Origin: Stenopsyche tienmushanensis | Lineage: Eukaryota > Arthropoda > Insecta > Trichoptera > Stenopsychidae | Length of the DNA: 64,000 nucleotides | Assembly: GCA_008973525.1 (NCBI GenBank) | Contig: WACJ01000274.1 | Coordinates: forward strand, 1,302,001 to 1,366,000 | Direction: 5' to 3' | Shown here: positions 23,216 through 38,200 of the stretch, piece after piece | Numbering within the stretch: the stretch's first letter is position 1 | Layout of the letters: each line of letters begins with the position of its first letter | Translations under genes and position numbers: made by a program | The notes under the pieces: generated by a model | Databases searched by the model: none | What the model saw: only the letters and a program-made list of their open reading frames with translations | What the model was told of the DNA's origin: nothing

Positions 23216-26200
23216 ATGAAAATGGTGTTGTCCCAGCGACAACGAGAGGAGCTGTAAGTTAATAATACCATATCCCTAGGTAACAATCCGGTTAGATTAT
23301 CATAGCCATCACACTGTCCTGCTCAGACTTATTGCTGGTGAAGCGAGTCATATTTCAGAGGTCAAAGAATTCACATCTTAACCACTTACACCTTGCTTTA
23401 TTTTTATATACGATAAAAAGTTGTTATATGCCATTCAAACCACAAAATACATACCATAATTTAACATTATCATGCACTTTGAAAATGTCAGATGTATGCA
23501 TTAATTAAACAATTTGTCATTATGAATATATAAAAGTGGTCGTGTCATTCTATAATAAAATTTATTAGTATAAAATAATTTATAATTCATGCAGATTTTT
23601 AATGTTGAAACCACAATTAAGGTTTTATTGGAGACGTACGTTATATTATATTTGCAAGTAAGAATATCGATCGTTTGTGTAATATATAATAAAATGTAGC
23701 AACCGCTTTATGCTACGTATACACACCTAAATAGCAGAGACAGCTTGGTGGATGTGCGTAGCGTCTCTATGATGTATGCGATGAAGATAAAGATAATAAA
23801 ATTGATACTTCCTCTCTTTCCAAACAACTGTCGCTTGGAGTTTCACTTTTCGTGACGTTCAGACCAATTTGCCTTACTGCGCCAATATAAAGTTTCACTT
23901 TAAAAAAGGTTGAGTAAAGCTATGTTTGTGATGATGAAAGTTCCTTCTCATTTGACTTTTTTTGTAAAGAAGACATCTCATCAATGATTGTTTTATCTTC
24001 GTCTTGTCTTTGATCTTATATCAAAATGCAAATTTTGCTATAGTTTATTCCCTATCCAGTGGCCAGACCATCATGATTTTGCAATGAGCTTTTTTAATAG
24101 TAGCTATGAATAGATCTTACCAAATCTCCCTGATTTTGTCCTTTTAAGGGTTTTATGGAATTTAAAATTTAAATAAAAAGTTTGGAATGGAAAAGAAAAA
24201 AAAAAGTCTTTGTTATTAATAATATTTTATAGGAAAGCTTTGAAAGTGCAACCATGCATAAGAAACCACGCTCGTGGAATCTCCACCCATAAGAGGGATA
24301 TGCTATAAACAAGCTATGGAAACTATTCTAATTCCCATCCCTTGATTTACACTGCATCCATTTTGCCAAATCATTTAAAAACGACACTGCAATTTATATG
24401 ATTTTCGCGGAAACCAAGAAATGTGTATACTCGTGTGCAAATAATTCGATATTCATGCGAAAATATGATGGATAGAGTGATAGTTTGATGATGATATTGA
24501 CCGCGTTACCATATGGTCAAGCTGAACGCGTTCGTATTTGGCGTATTTCATACGCAATTGTGGAAATCAATAAAGAGGAATATGTCGATATCATCTCGAC
24601 CGCGGTCCAGCGACATCTCAATGTATTATTGTTATATGGATGTCTGACCTCAGTGACAGTTTCCCCCCCCCCAATTTGATAACGATTCAATTATTTAGCG
24701 TTTATAAGCATGCTAGCATGATGCATTTTTATTTGTTGACATTGATCATTTGATCTTGTATTCGATGTTAGAAATAGATTTAAATGTTTTTTTTAATGTT
24801 GTTATGTATTTTAGGATATATTGGCATCAATTGCTAAAACTAAATTTGTTATGTATATTTTTGAGTTATACAAGTTGCTGCTTTAATAGTAATCCTGATC
24901 GATCTTTTTGTCGCATGGTTGTTTTTTTTTTAAATCGCAGTATTGCTCTATCGTCTTTATATGATATTATTGTCTTCTTAGGCTCGATCCACACTATGAT
25001 GCCGTTGACGGTTCGATCTCGCTCCGATCCCGGTCCGATCAAATATTCTTACACAAGAAACAATCAGAGTATTCACACTATCAGATCGTTTCAATTCCGT
25101 TTCTTGTATAGAATATTTGACCGAACCGAGACCGATAGTGAGATCTAACCATCGGCACCATAGTGTGGATCGGGCTTTATCCGTCATCGGATGTAACATC
25201 ATTCAATAAGTTCGTAGGATGACTAATAAAACAACTTTTAGGCCAAATTCGACTTTATTCATCAACATAGTCTCCCTCAAGCGTGATACGTTCGATACTA
25301 ATATTTCAATGCCATTTTTGTATTACGATTTATCTTTGGCTTCGAATAGATCTCAATTAGGGGTCTCAATGGAATATGTAATATTCGATAAGTAATAAGT
25401 TATAACTTATTTCAAATCTTGGATGCATTTTTGTTTTCAAACTAGTCATCGGAGACTCGGGGAGAAACTGTCGTGTCAATTTCTTCTACTTATTTTAGTG
25501 TCAATAACACTACTATTGTTATGTATTTGAATTTATCAACGAACAAAACACTTCCAAGCGGCTCAATTTTAGCCTTTTGACAGTTCGTGTGGCACCCATT
25601 TGTCCAGCATTTTTATCTTCCCTCTTTCGTCATTATTTTTGCCCTTTTGGAATTATTCTTTCACAAATCGATCTTTTTCCAAATGATCAGTTGATATTTC
25701 CACCTGCTTTCACTGCATTGTGCCCCAATTTAAACTCAAATACAAAAAGCTATTCCTAGAATTTCTTGCAATCGGCTCATTTTTGAGAAATTTACTAATT
25801 CTTAGAATTCCGTACTGTTCATTTCTGAGAAAATCAGCGTTTGATTATATGACGCGGATTGACTCGATCCGCGAACACGAACCCGACAGGAGGTTCGAAA
25901 TATCGGATAGGTGTAAAAATTTAACTCTAATTTTGTCTTGTTAAAAAACATATGTATAAATATATAAAATAATTTAATATTCGAATGCTTTACCAATTTC
26001 ATATTCGTTATTTGAATAATTGATTTAATGAATATTTTGGACCCCTAATCTCAATTCAATCACTTCTCCAATCATGAAGCCAAATCTCGTTCCCTGGAGC
26101 ATTATTTTGCTCTTTCTCAAGGCAATCGATGAATAAAATACTGTGTGCAACTCAAAATACATAGGCCAAAACCTTGCCAGCTGATATTTGCGTTTTTGGT

Positions 26201-29200
26201 CGCTTTGGGTGGCTTTCGCCGGTTGCTGTCCACTCATCTGACTGCCGTAGTGATGAATCCATGTTTCCATCATATGTCTCATACCGCATGATAAAATCCT
26301 TTTTATTGCACTGATACAGCTATTGATTTTGATCGAGCGTGAGCTTTCTCATGAAAAAATGTTGATGCAAAATGATGAATACACTGCCTTTTGATATCTT
26401 TAAGGTGTCTGCTATCTTATGCAACTTGAATATACCATCGGCCAAAACTATTTTGTGGACTTTTTAATGTTTTCTGGAACAAGTGCCGAATTTGAGCGAG
26501 CAGAAAACCACTTCTCTATTATTTTTTCTCAATGTAGAGTCCGAATCCATTGCTTTACTTGAATGTTACTCTTCCCCATTGAATGGCAATGCTTCTATAA
26601 ACACGCGAAATTTAGATTTTTTTAATGTTTTAAAAATTATAGAAAAACATCAGATTGTTTTGCCATCCTACGAACTTATTGAGTGATGTGTTAGGCGATC
26701 ACCATTGAAGACTTTTCAAGGGAAAAGATTTTTCATTTTACGGTTTTATGAGCATAATAATTATTTGGCGGCCCTAACCGACTTCATAAAGCGTCCCAGA
26801 ATTTAGTTTTTAAGAAGCCGTAAATCAGATCGAAGAGGATTGATCGGAAATGTTAATATTTCTGATTTTCCAAATTTGTTCTTACATATTTTATCCACTA
26901 TACCAACATTTTATCAGTTTATATTTTATGTTCTATAATAATTCAGCAAGTATAATAAAAGAATGCTAGTACCGTCTAGTAGCGTTTCCATTTCATACCC
27001 CAAGCACGATCGTTGTTAGCCCCCCAAACCATTGCTAGTACTCTCCGTCAGTATTGATTTTTACCATCGCGGGAGGGCAATGAAGGCTCCTGTTTACATT
27101 AGTTTTGTTAATAAAATGTTTACACAGCATTTTAATAGCCGGATAGGTTTTAAATAATTTATTCGACCATAAAAAATAACGACGTTTTCCTACGCGTACG
27201 GGCTTTTCTCGGGAGTTTGCCTTTGTATAAATTTCTGTTTAAAGTGCGGCCATTCAACGGCGGAAGCTAATATTTCACCGCCCACTGTCGAGCTCTCCAC
27301 TATACTGCAATATTTATTAATCGTTGTTTCGTTTTTCGATTCACTTTTTATCTCATTTACGTTTTCCGCGTCCATTGACCATTCCGACATCGATCGTTGC
27401 CTATTTATAAGAGAATTTAACGACCGAAATGCGTTTACGAGCGAGCCTCATGCTCATTTCCACAACTACAAACGTCGAGCGAGGGAGTTTTTACCTTATT
27501 TTCATGATTCGATACTCTGCTGCTGCATACAAAAAAATATGGATAACGAGAGCCATATTTGGCCGCGTGCTACTCTGATGTATGTGAGAAAATATGGTAT
27601 AATGAGCAATCGTCGTTTGATATTCATTTTCACACGCAGCACCTTGGCAATCATGGTAATTGAAATACGCAGCGAGAACAAAAGAAAGCCATGGATTTTG
27701 CCATCGTTATCGGGGATAGGATAATAAAATGACTGTAAAATGGCGGCATTTTCTTTAACGAGAGCCATTCGAAATTTATGACGGCGTTATGTCGAAAGAA
27801 CAGTGCGCCATAACTATTAGACTTGATTTTTTTCAATTTCCCTGTATTTATTTTCATACGCGATGCATTATACGAGAACGCTAATTGTACGCAGTATTCA
27901 TTGTTATCATTAATCACTGCAGTTAATGAGCTTGATTTATAATAGATCAGTTCTAAACGAAAATTGCGCTTAGTATGTTTTGTTTTATCAAATTTTAGAT
28001 AAAATCTTATAAGTAAGATAATCCTTTATAAGTAATTAAAAATTGATGAATGATTTTCTATTTTTTTCCCGGAAATCGAAATTCATCCGTTAGTTTTGAT
28101 TGATTTAGTTTTGATCATTTGAGACTGGATCTCATCCCCAGTCACAATCTGATGTAAAAACTCCTTACTTTGTTGCCTTTGAATCGGTTGCTCGCAAGTG
28201 AAAAATTACCTTTCAACGTCTCTCGCATTCTGTTCATGAAGCACCCAAATTGTCTTGCTTTTGAATCATTTCCATGGATTTTAATCGTACAGAAACTGCT
28301 GTTGAGTCACTTCTAATGATTCTGCAAGCTTCTCCTGCATTTGACTCGGAGCTTTATCGAGTAATGCCTCCAATTCCTTGTCTTCGAATTTTTTAACTGT
28401 GTGTGTCTTCGAGTTTTTGAACTAATTTGCACTCCCAATATACATATGAAGTTCGTCGTTGTTATCTATGGATTTATATCATGTGTCATCATGCATTGTT
28501 GTTTATTTTTATTGTAAATGATATATTCAATATTTTCAGCAATGATACACCGTTATATACGATTAATATTTGATCTATATTTTATGACTTGTGTATGAAT
28601 CTGCGAATGAGACGGAATGGCGTCGGGTAGTAAAGTGTTATCAAAATTCATTAGCAGTGCTGCATGTTGGCTTGAAGTTCAGAAAATTAAATAACATATA
28701 TATATTTCAATGTGATCTCCAATACATTATTATTCAAGCTCTATTTTTGTTTGTAGCAGTGTACGAATGTTTCATTTGTGGCTGCAAATTGGGTGATTTC
28801 TTTCATAAAATGATTCGAAGAGTATTGAGAAATTGACAGCGTTTATTCTTCAATCGAAATGGGAAATAATCATGAGATGCATTCTTTAGATACGCTAACA
28901 ATATAGCAGAATCTTGGTTCAGTTCGGACAAAATCTCATGGAACATGACCTACTAATATTGCGCCCGTCAAGTGTTGGTAAACATTGAATTTTACAACCA
29001 TAACAACACTGTCCTTCGTTGACTCATATATATGTATAATAAAATACAAGTTTCACTTCAAAAGCATTTATTAAATCGATCAGCATTTCCAGCATATGCT
29101 GCGAATTTTTCGAACGACCCTCGCATATTACAAGAGAAAGATCTTCAACATGCCTGGGATGTACGAGTAAACAAAAAATCCTTACAATCTGACACAATGA

Positions 29201-32200
29201 CAAACGATGCTCCGCTGCGCATTCACTGTGATTTCTTCCGTATTTAATGAATAAAATATTATGATGACATGCAGTGTGAAGTCATTGTCGAAAAAAATAA
29301 CAAAGAAAATCCGGTTTAGATCTTCTCGATCCGTCATTGCTTTTCGATTCTGCGCTAGGAGCTTTTCCGTGGAATCGGTTCGGATGTATTTTGAGTTCCG
29401 TTCGCTTTTATTTGCGGCAATAAGACCCCATGACATGGCTGATTTACGAGCAACTGCTCTGGAGGAGTGCAAATGCGCCGATGGAGCCATCTTGCACTCT
29501 CTTGTCTAGAAGATACGAGAGAAATCCATGCAGCATTCTCTCTATTGCCGAACGAGTTTTTGAACCTGCAATCCGTACTTAATCAACGCTATTCTATCGG
29601 AACGCCGCCTCTGAGTGGCATATGAATTCCGTTAAAATTGTTATTTGTAAATGAAACAGCACCGCATGTGACTGACCATCGTTCAGTTCGGAATTCGTGC
29701 TGTACAGTTAGTTGGCTTTCGACGATCTATCGACATTTTTTCTTAGCATCGTGACCTGTGCCTTTTTCGATAATGAGAAACCCATTTTAGCTGGATAAGA
29801 TGTTTCGAGGCGCAATGGTCCATTATCCCGCCGAGTTGTTTGCTGACCCGGGAGAATTGCTGTTTTGATAAGAGTTGGATGCACCCGGATGGCAGACAGA
29901 CGATTTCGTAATGCTCTAATAAAGCTTCGATCTAATTATTTCGCATTTAGTTTGGCTGCTATTTTGGCAATTTACGTTGCTGGACACGGTCGAGTGATAT
30001 TCGATAAGATTGGTTTCGACTGTTAATTGTGATGATTTTTTTTTTATTAGTATGGACTTACGAGCTTTTTATCACTTCGTCCTAATGTAAATGAGATGCT
30101 GTGATAGAACTGGAAAATCTTCATTCTATTTATTCGAATAAACACCTGAATATGTCGATTTGACTTTATCATCGATTGACTTGTAAAACTTGTTATTTGC
30201 ATTTATTTTATGTATAGAGTTTGAACTGCTGTTTTGTGCTGATGTGCCAAGATGTGTCTTGATGTTCGGCTATTTGCCACCGGTGGGCGGAATTTACTTT
30301 AGAATCTCAACGTCTTCATGCCTTTCATAAAATGATTATATGTACGTACTTCGTCGAGACGACTGCTGCTTCTTACGTACATACGTCGGTTGTTATATGT
30401 TGATTTTCGTCTGCTGCGATGAAGAAGTATGATTCATTAGATTAGATCTCGTGTAGTCTGCGCATATGAGACTCTTAGATCATCCATTGATACATATGTT
30501 CGTTTTCAATGAATATGTTGTTCGCAAACGACTCACCATACGTACTATAATTGGCAATCCAATCCCATACAATATAATGAAATACTAAAAATACACCCGA
30601 TTAATACATTTTAACACACTCGTCGCCAACCGTGAATCGGTATTGTTTTCCGCGGGGCCTAAATTCGTTAGTCGGATGCAATGCAATATTATATTGCTTG
30701 GAACTTTTTAAATCTTAAATCGATAAGCTTGACTATGATTAATCAAATTAACAAAAACAAAGTGCAAATAGACAAGGATAGGAATGCAAGTTTCGAGGTC
30801 GATCGACAGTTGTCATCTGAAAGACATTTGTCATAGAAAGACGTTCGTTAACATTGGTAAATCTATATAGAAATACGTAAAAGTGAGATGCTGGATTCGC
30901 TTTTGAAGACTGTTAGAGATTTCACTGCGCTTATCCCAGAACCTTGGATTGAAACATTCAACCATACGGATGAAAAGCATATTTTTTCTGCAAACGGAGA
31001 AAGAAAACGTCAATCGAAATGACGCGTCTGAGCCCGTGCGGGGGACGCAGCGACGAACGAGTTAAGAAAGGCTGGCCAAATGCCTTATCAGATACGTCAG
31101 TCGTATAGAATCCTTCATTGGCGCATTGAAATAGTTTCCATCGTGATAAATCGTTCATGCTAATGTTTACATTGCACAGCATCATTCCGCCAGGCTTTAT
31201 ATGTGAAATTTTTCGACGATGATCGGCGTTATAAATTTTCACTCAGCTCCTATGAAAATCATTATGTCATTCATAAAATCGAGAAAACGGCAAAAATCGA
31301 ATCGATCAATGAATTTCTACTTTCAAATTCATGCTTCCCGATGATCATTTTCTTCGTGCCGCGCAGAAAAACGATTCACCGAAATGAAGAGGTCATTCGA
31401 CGTCGTGGAAGCCGAAATCAATACGCTGATATTTAGAAGGGTTAAAAATATTTCACTGTTATGACGCAGCGAACTTCGTAGATTAGCCTATCGAAATACA
31501 CGAACGTCATTGCAGTGTTTATTTTGCGCGCCGAAATACGACCAACGCTCCGTGGAAAACCGCGTAAATCGCGGCGATTCAAATCTTATATGCAAAATCG
31601 CTAATAAAAAACCTTACAGATCGATCGATGCTTAAAGGTTTTATTTGCAAGATTTATAAATGCGCTCTATAAAAATGTTTAAATCAAAGATCGAGTATTC
31701 AGCAGTGTGTGATCATTTGTCTTGTCTTCGATTAGTTGGTCTTTGATTTATTTTTTGCAATATCATAATCGTTTTTTCGTCCATAAATGGTATGATGTTG
31801 CATTATTACAACAAATCATTTGCTTGCAATTAAACAGCGCTCGTACAATATAAAGAATTAATTGGATTTTTAATATCGTTTTTACGGTAATCTAGAGGTC
31901 AGAGCTAATCTCAATTAACGAAATGATACGGTTGCCGTTGAACAATGTGTAATTTTACGACAATTTTACAACAGCACAAGAAGCCAAAGAAACATATTTT
32001 ATTCCCCCATATTTATTATATTTATCTATAGGGTTGATCATTTGTATCCATGTAACATTCATGTTTTCAACGCAAATATTAGGATGAAGAATTTAAATTT
32101 ATTTTTGTTACATAAATACGATTTTTTTTGTTTAACCATAGTCTAAATCTATAAAATGTAAGTATTTTCTATGGTTTCCGTCTTGATTATAGCACTGTCG

Positions 32201-35200
32201 ACATAGTGATAATTGTTATTCTATCAACTTTGACGCCTTCGCTTTATGTGGTGCTTCTTGGAAAATATATCAGGGAATAAAAATAAAAGAGACTGGATTT
32301 ATTCTATCTTAACGCGTCACTTTAACTTATGATCGATCCTCTGTTTGTGCCTTAAATGTGTTAAATTTATTCCAGATAAAGTTTAACGGGATTCTGCAAA
32401 GATTTATTAACTCGTTCTTATGAGACATTTTGAGCTCCAATATGATCAGGATGATAATAACTAACTACGCGAAATATTTGTTTTACAATAACTATTTGTT
32501 TTTTTTAATTTAGCAGCTATCTTTGTTACTATTTAAACCTAATCAAATTACGTCAAATTGCCTCGGCATTATTCGTTTAGGTGGAGTTTTTTGATCGGCA
32601 TCAAAAGGGCTAATAATGATTATATATGAATAACCAATTTTAATTGGACCAGCCAATTATGGAATCAGAGCCATTTATGACTGGTAAAAAGGACCAAGAA
32701 AGGATGAAGTCAGCAGGACATCGTTCGTAGGATAATTTTTGGATAGGATAACTCTTCGTTGATGTTTTATAATCGAAAGTTTTCAATGCATAAAGCTAGC
32801 AGCAAAATTTCAATCACGAAAAATCATTCCTTTATGTTACTTAAATTGAAAGGATATGTACGATTCCTTGAAAAGCGTATATTTAGATATATGTACGTTT
32901 AGGATATATAGAATTCTCGGTAATCTAACATGGTAAAGTCTAAGAATATCTGAACTTCTCAATGTTACACCCTACTCAATGTCATTTTCTTACGTCCTCT
33001 CCGACGAAATACTTCATTCATTCAAGATTCAGCTTCCCTTCGTAACTGGATTTAAGTTCCTCGGAGATTTTGAGATTCGAGTTGATGCCTACAACTACGG
33101 TGTACTCTTGATTATCCGGGTGCGGATAATCCGTTCCTGAAAAATATTGATTAAAGAAAATATATGTTTTTAAATTTTGATTCTTGGATAATAAGGCCAT
33201 TCCTGAATAGTACTTAGGCGTTACACACACAGATCAAGATCAAAGAAATAAAACTCTTTAAAGCGATAGGGATGATGCTTGTATCTAATCTACCAAAGCA
33301 AACGCCTGTTTTCATGTTTTAATTACCTTGGTTTTCAAAACAACCGAGCAAAAGTTTAAAAAGCACAACGAGAGTAAAATTGTGAAAATGGACCCATTGG
33401 AATTCGCTCGCAAATACGCGATCATCCTACCGTACAGGTTAACTATGAGCGTTTTTCTTAATAAAAAATGCGTGTTAAAATTATGAAATAAAAATTGTAT
33501 TTTAAATATGATATTATAATCAAAACGAAGTAGAAATTTTATGATTTGGATTGTCCGTGTTTTTCAGTTATCCGTGTTTGTCCTCCCCGGCAGTCCCGCA
33601 GATAATGTCCATACGCACCTCATTACTGTTTAGTTTTAACACATTTTTTTACCTAACGGTAGTAGACGACTTTGAAAATGGTGTTTATCGCAAGTAAACA
33701 AAGCATCTTTAATTCCATATCTCAACATATTCCAGTCTGAGTTCTCACAACTTAACTGCACCTGATCTCCATTGTTGGGTCGTTCGTTGATCCTAACATT
33801 CTTCAAATGTACTTTTTCCCTACTCCTTCTTGCGCGTACCTCGACGTCTATTTTTCTGGACGTATTCAATCCGACGGATAAAAATCCCGCACTCGAGGCA
33901 TCCAGAAAATGCAGTCGACTCGATCTTGCCGCATAACTGTTCATTTGCATCGCTATAATTCACAAATTTATACGAAAATCGCAACCGAGCGGTCAGCGCG
34001 CATTACGTACGTGTCGTTAAGACAATTTGCACTGTTATATAGCCAATAAAATATGTAATTATTTATTCGATGTATTCAGTGAATGTGCAAAGCAATAAAG
34101 GCAGCCAGAGAAAGATGATGGACGTTCGCGAATGAAAGCAACATTGCGAAAGTCTGCAGAGGTCGAAAAGAGTAACAGACGGAATACGGCATTTATCATC
34201 AGTCGAAATGCGATCGAAATGAAAATTAAGTGCATCTTTATTTTCCTGCACAAAATTTCCTAGGATTACACGCAGACAAGTTGAGTGGAATAATATGATT
34301 TCGATGTAAGCTACTTATGAGACTATATAATGCTAGTTCACACCCGTCGTTGAGGTGTTTTGTACTCAAGTAAACTCGCCCTACAAAAATATAATCTCAT
34401 AATGGGATTTAAGCGAAATATGTTAATAAGATCAATCGCTATTCCTGACTGATTCTCACGACTTTTTAAGTTAGCCTTAATCTTCGTAAGTATTAATATT
34501 TTCGGAAAACATACAATAAGTCTCATATTTCGGCATTCGGACGCTTCTGCTTTTAGAAACAGCTTTATCATCACAATTAGTCAATCCTAGAAAGTGGCCA
34601 CCGTTGAATGGTTCTTCTTGCTAGCGTGCCCTTCTTATTGCCGGCCCCATTGGAATACAAGAGAAGATTAATAACGTTCGATCAATTATGATTCTAGGGA
34701 TCACATTATAATTGGGTTGATCCAAACTTAAATATGACTTTCACATATTTAACCACGTTTTTTTATTATTATTCAAACGTCATTTTTAGATCTTGGATCC
34801 AAATTTTAAGAGGGATTTGACTTTGATTTGGATTATATATTGTGTGAAGAATCATTCTGATTTATAATATTTCATATTTTATTGCTATTTAAAACGCGAT
34901 CAACACTCAAATGAACGGTGACACCAATTGACCCCCATGTATCAATTTTGCCAAGAAATAAGTCGAGCCTCTTTTTAATGCGGTGCTATCGTCGAAGATC
35001 AATAAAATTATAGTGAAGTGAGTTTAAATCGACACATGAGCCTAGATCAGTGGCTCTCAACCGCTGCACTGCGAGAAAATTGTGCTCCTTCAATGGAAGG
35101 CTCAATCAAAGGATTTGTTACCCTTGCAAAGATAAGAACCCTTAATATTATAACCACGCACTGTTTTTTGCATAGAGAATCTTTAGTTTAGAAAACATTA

Positions 35201-38200
35201 CCAGCAGCACTAAAGCCTGTACTAGATCAAGTTGTAAATATGGTGAATTTCATAAAATCAAGACCTTTAAACATGCATGCTTAAAAATCTTTGCATTTCT
35301 ATGGAAAATAAGTATATATTTGTGTGAGCTTGGTTTCTCAACAATAACTAATATGAAAACTAAAGAATGAGAAAGACTTACGAATTTAGAAGAAGAAGGA
35401 TGACGAAGAAAATTTTGCACGATTATGCAAAATGATGTAGGTTATTCGTCTTAAATTTTATGCGAATTCGTGCGGTCGGTAAAGTGTTAATTATATTCTC
35501 TTCAGTAAACATTATATATATAACGGTAATAAAGGTCACGTTCGTGCTGTCTTATACATTCGCTCGATATATACAAGACATTCTGATCTATGATTTTTTT
35601 TATTTGTGGCCCAACGCCCTGCCTCGTTTGTGTTGATATATTGCTTTAAGAATAGACTTTTCTGTGTTTATAGTCATCGGTATATCCTCGAGTCATGGTC
35701 ATCTTCGCGGGTTTCTTATTTAGTCTGTATATTTGTTTATCCGGCGTGCTCTTCGCGTTATATTGTTTGGTTATAATAGATAATAATTAACGAAGAAATG
35801 TTGGCTTTTCTTGGATAATTATTTGCATTTCATTTCTGTAGATGTGTTAATTTTCATTTCGATTGAATTTTATACTGATCAAATAAAACTTTGAGCCGAT
35901 TGAGCTTTTCAGTTTTCATACTTATATGTTCGAGCACTCGCACTTTGAATAAACAAAACCCGCCAATTAGGTGTTAACTCAACAGGCGCTATAATCGACT
36001 GCGCGATGATAGCTTCTTGAAACTCCTACGCATGTCTTCAGATCGATTGTCGCATGCTTGTATATTTAATTTTAGATTTATTGCGGAAGAAATTGATCAA
36101 TTCAGTCGATTAATTCAGACGGAAGATCTACATGGACGATAACGATTTGATGTTTGGATGCGAGTCGTTCCGTGCTTTATTCGGAGGTCTTCATACGGAG
36201 GCTTTGATGTTGTGACCAGTTGGTGGGTGACATCCAAGGTGGACACGATCAATGCAACATCTTCTCGTGCCGTTCTTCGCAACGATGTTTTGATAAACAA
36301 TCGAAAGTTTTCATCGTTTTTTCTCCCCCAACAATTGAAAGTAGTATTCATCGAGCAGAATACGCTTCAGAGCGGGACAGGTTCAGCGCGATTATGTCTG
36401 TTTATGCGTTACACATGTCGAGGTGGTGGGCAATTATTCTGAAATGCTCTATAAATTCGCGTTTTTCTCAATTTAATGGGAGAGATCCATCGAATGCGGT
36501 TTGTTTTGTTTCCTTTTATTTTCTCACTTGACATGTCGCCATTCGTCGCACGCGCGATGAATTCCGCTAGATAAGGAGATATTTAATATGAGCCATACCA
36601 TCGGCAGTGCTAATTTCAATGCATTTATCATTGGAAATTATTAAGATCATCATAAATTCAGATTAATCATTTAATTTGTTATAGTTGCAAAGTGAGATTC
36701 GTCGTATGCCATTTTTCAAGAGTTTGTTGTTATTTTGGTCCTTGTTTTGTTCATTGGGCTTTCCTGGATTTGATCCGGTATGCTTATATACTATTGGATA
36801 CTATCAATTATGTATGGTTTTCTAGTCGGATAATCTGTAAAGGGAGTAACGGTTATTAGATTAACTGAAAATATAGTATAACAATAAAATAAATAAGAGT
36901 AAAGTAGGTAGCGGCAACATCTCTTCCGAACGGACTGCAGCAAAATCTCTTCCGAAATTTCAGCGAACCATAATGAGTTAGGATAACTTTGTTTAGCGTC
37001 GTTTCATTTAGCACTACAACTTAATGGAATGTATTCCCGTGCATTAGGCGAGTTCTTACTGTAAATAAAAATAAACACTATTTCATAAATGCAGTAAATA
37101 AGTAACATTTCGTAAATGTCAATAGCTAGGAATGTTAAATAATATTTAGTATTTTTCTGTTTTATTTTTCGTCTTTATGTTCTTCTGACTGCGGTCGATT
37201 ATATCCCATTTGCTTGGATGATGTAAATGTTTCTGAATCAAAGAAACATTCTGTGCAAATGTGCGCTTTGCATAAAGCTGGAAGGACTATGGAAGCTCGA
37301 TTGCTGTGAATTGCGCGACTTTTACCGACGAATGCACGGCTCGGTACTTGCGCCGGTCCACTTTCTTTCAATGGACACTCTAATTTCGGATGATTCTTTG
37401 AATTCCGCAGATTTCCGACTTATCATTTTTTTGCTGCTCATACAGATACGCAGAGCATGCAAATTCGAACGAATGCGAAACGAGAGTTTCGAATCACTTT
37501 CACGCCGCCGACTGGCACACCGTATTGACCCGACTTCTTCGATGAAAATTCTCGATCTATTTCACGGACATTTTTTTCGAATCGATTTCATGCGGTTCAA
37601 CTTCTCATGCCGTGCTGCATCGATAGCCGCTCTTCGTCGGTGGGTGGCGAACGTAATCCAGATCTGATCCAGCCTCCCGGCGCCGCTTCTATCCGCAGTG
37701 AGTCTCTATGACGTGATGGAATTCAAGAGCAGAGCTCCTGGATGCGCCCCTCGCGTCGATTGCGTCTTCTGCGGCCGCCACCGCGGTCTTATGACGAATT
37801 CGAAGTCAATTGCTGCCAATATTTTTGCAGAACTGGTTCTCTTTTTCTTATTCTCCCGGAGTGAAAGTCGCCATTAGTTCGTGTACTAATATACGCGTCT
37901 GGGCGATTCTCATGTATTGCATTGTGTTATAACTTTCTTCATAATAGATTGAGCGTTGAATTGGCTTTCTTCTCGGCGTTTTGTGTATGTGTACTATTTT
38001 TTTCGATTTTTTTTGCAAACTCGATTCACGTGTCTTTATTTCGGGCAACGACGCTTTCGTTTCGTCTTCATTAACTGGCCGAGCGTTAAAACGGTGTATT
38101 TTTGTCATTTTGGCAGGCCACGATATGAAAAGTTCGTTCGGTTGTAAAGTTAGGGGATGCTTGAAACACCGGATGCGAGGGTGTGACCCTTCTCGGAATT

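Noticed and set aside
27190..27390. 66-codon minus-strand frame with a TATAAATAG box upstream
   Set aside because: The TATA box is only about 14 bases before the ATG, too close for a normal start site, and no continuation was found.
34720..34760. Mariner-like terminus TTGGGTTGATCCAAACTTAA
   Set aside because: No partner end or transposase sequence was found nearby.
37227..37667. 146-codon plus-strand open frame
   Set aside because: CpG-rich patch, no recognised domain, and neighbouring frames equally open.
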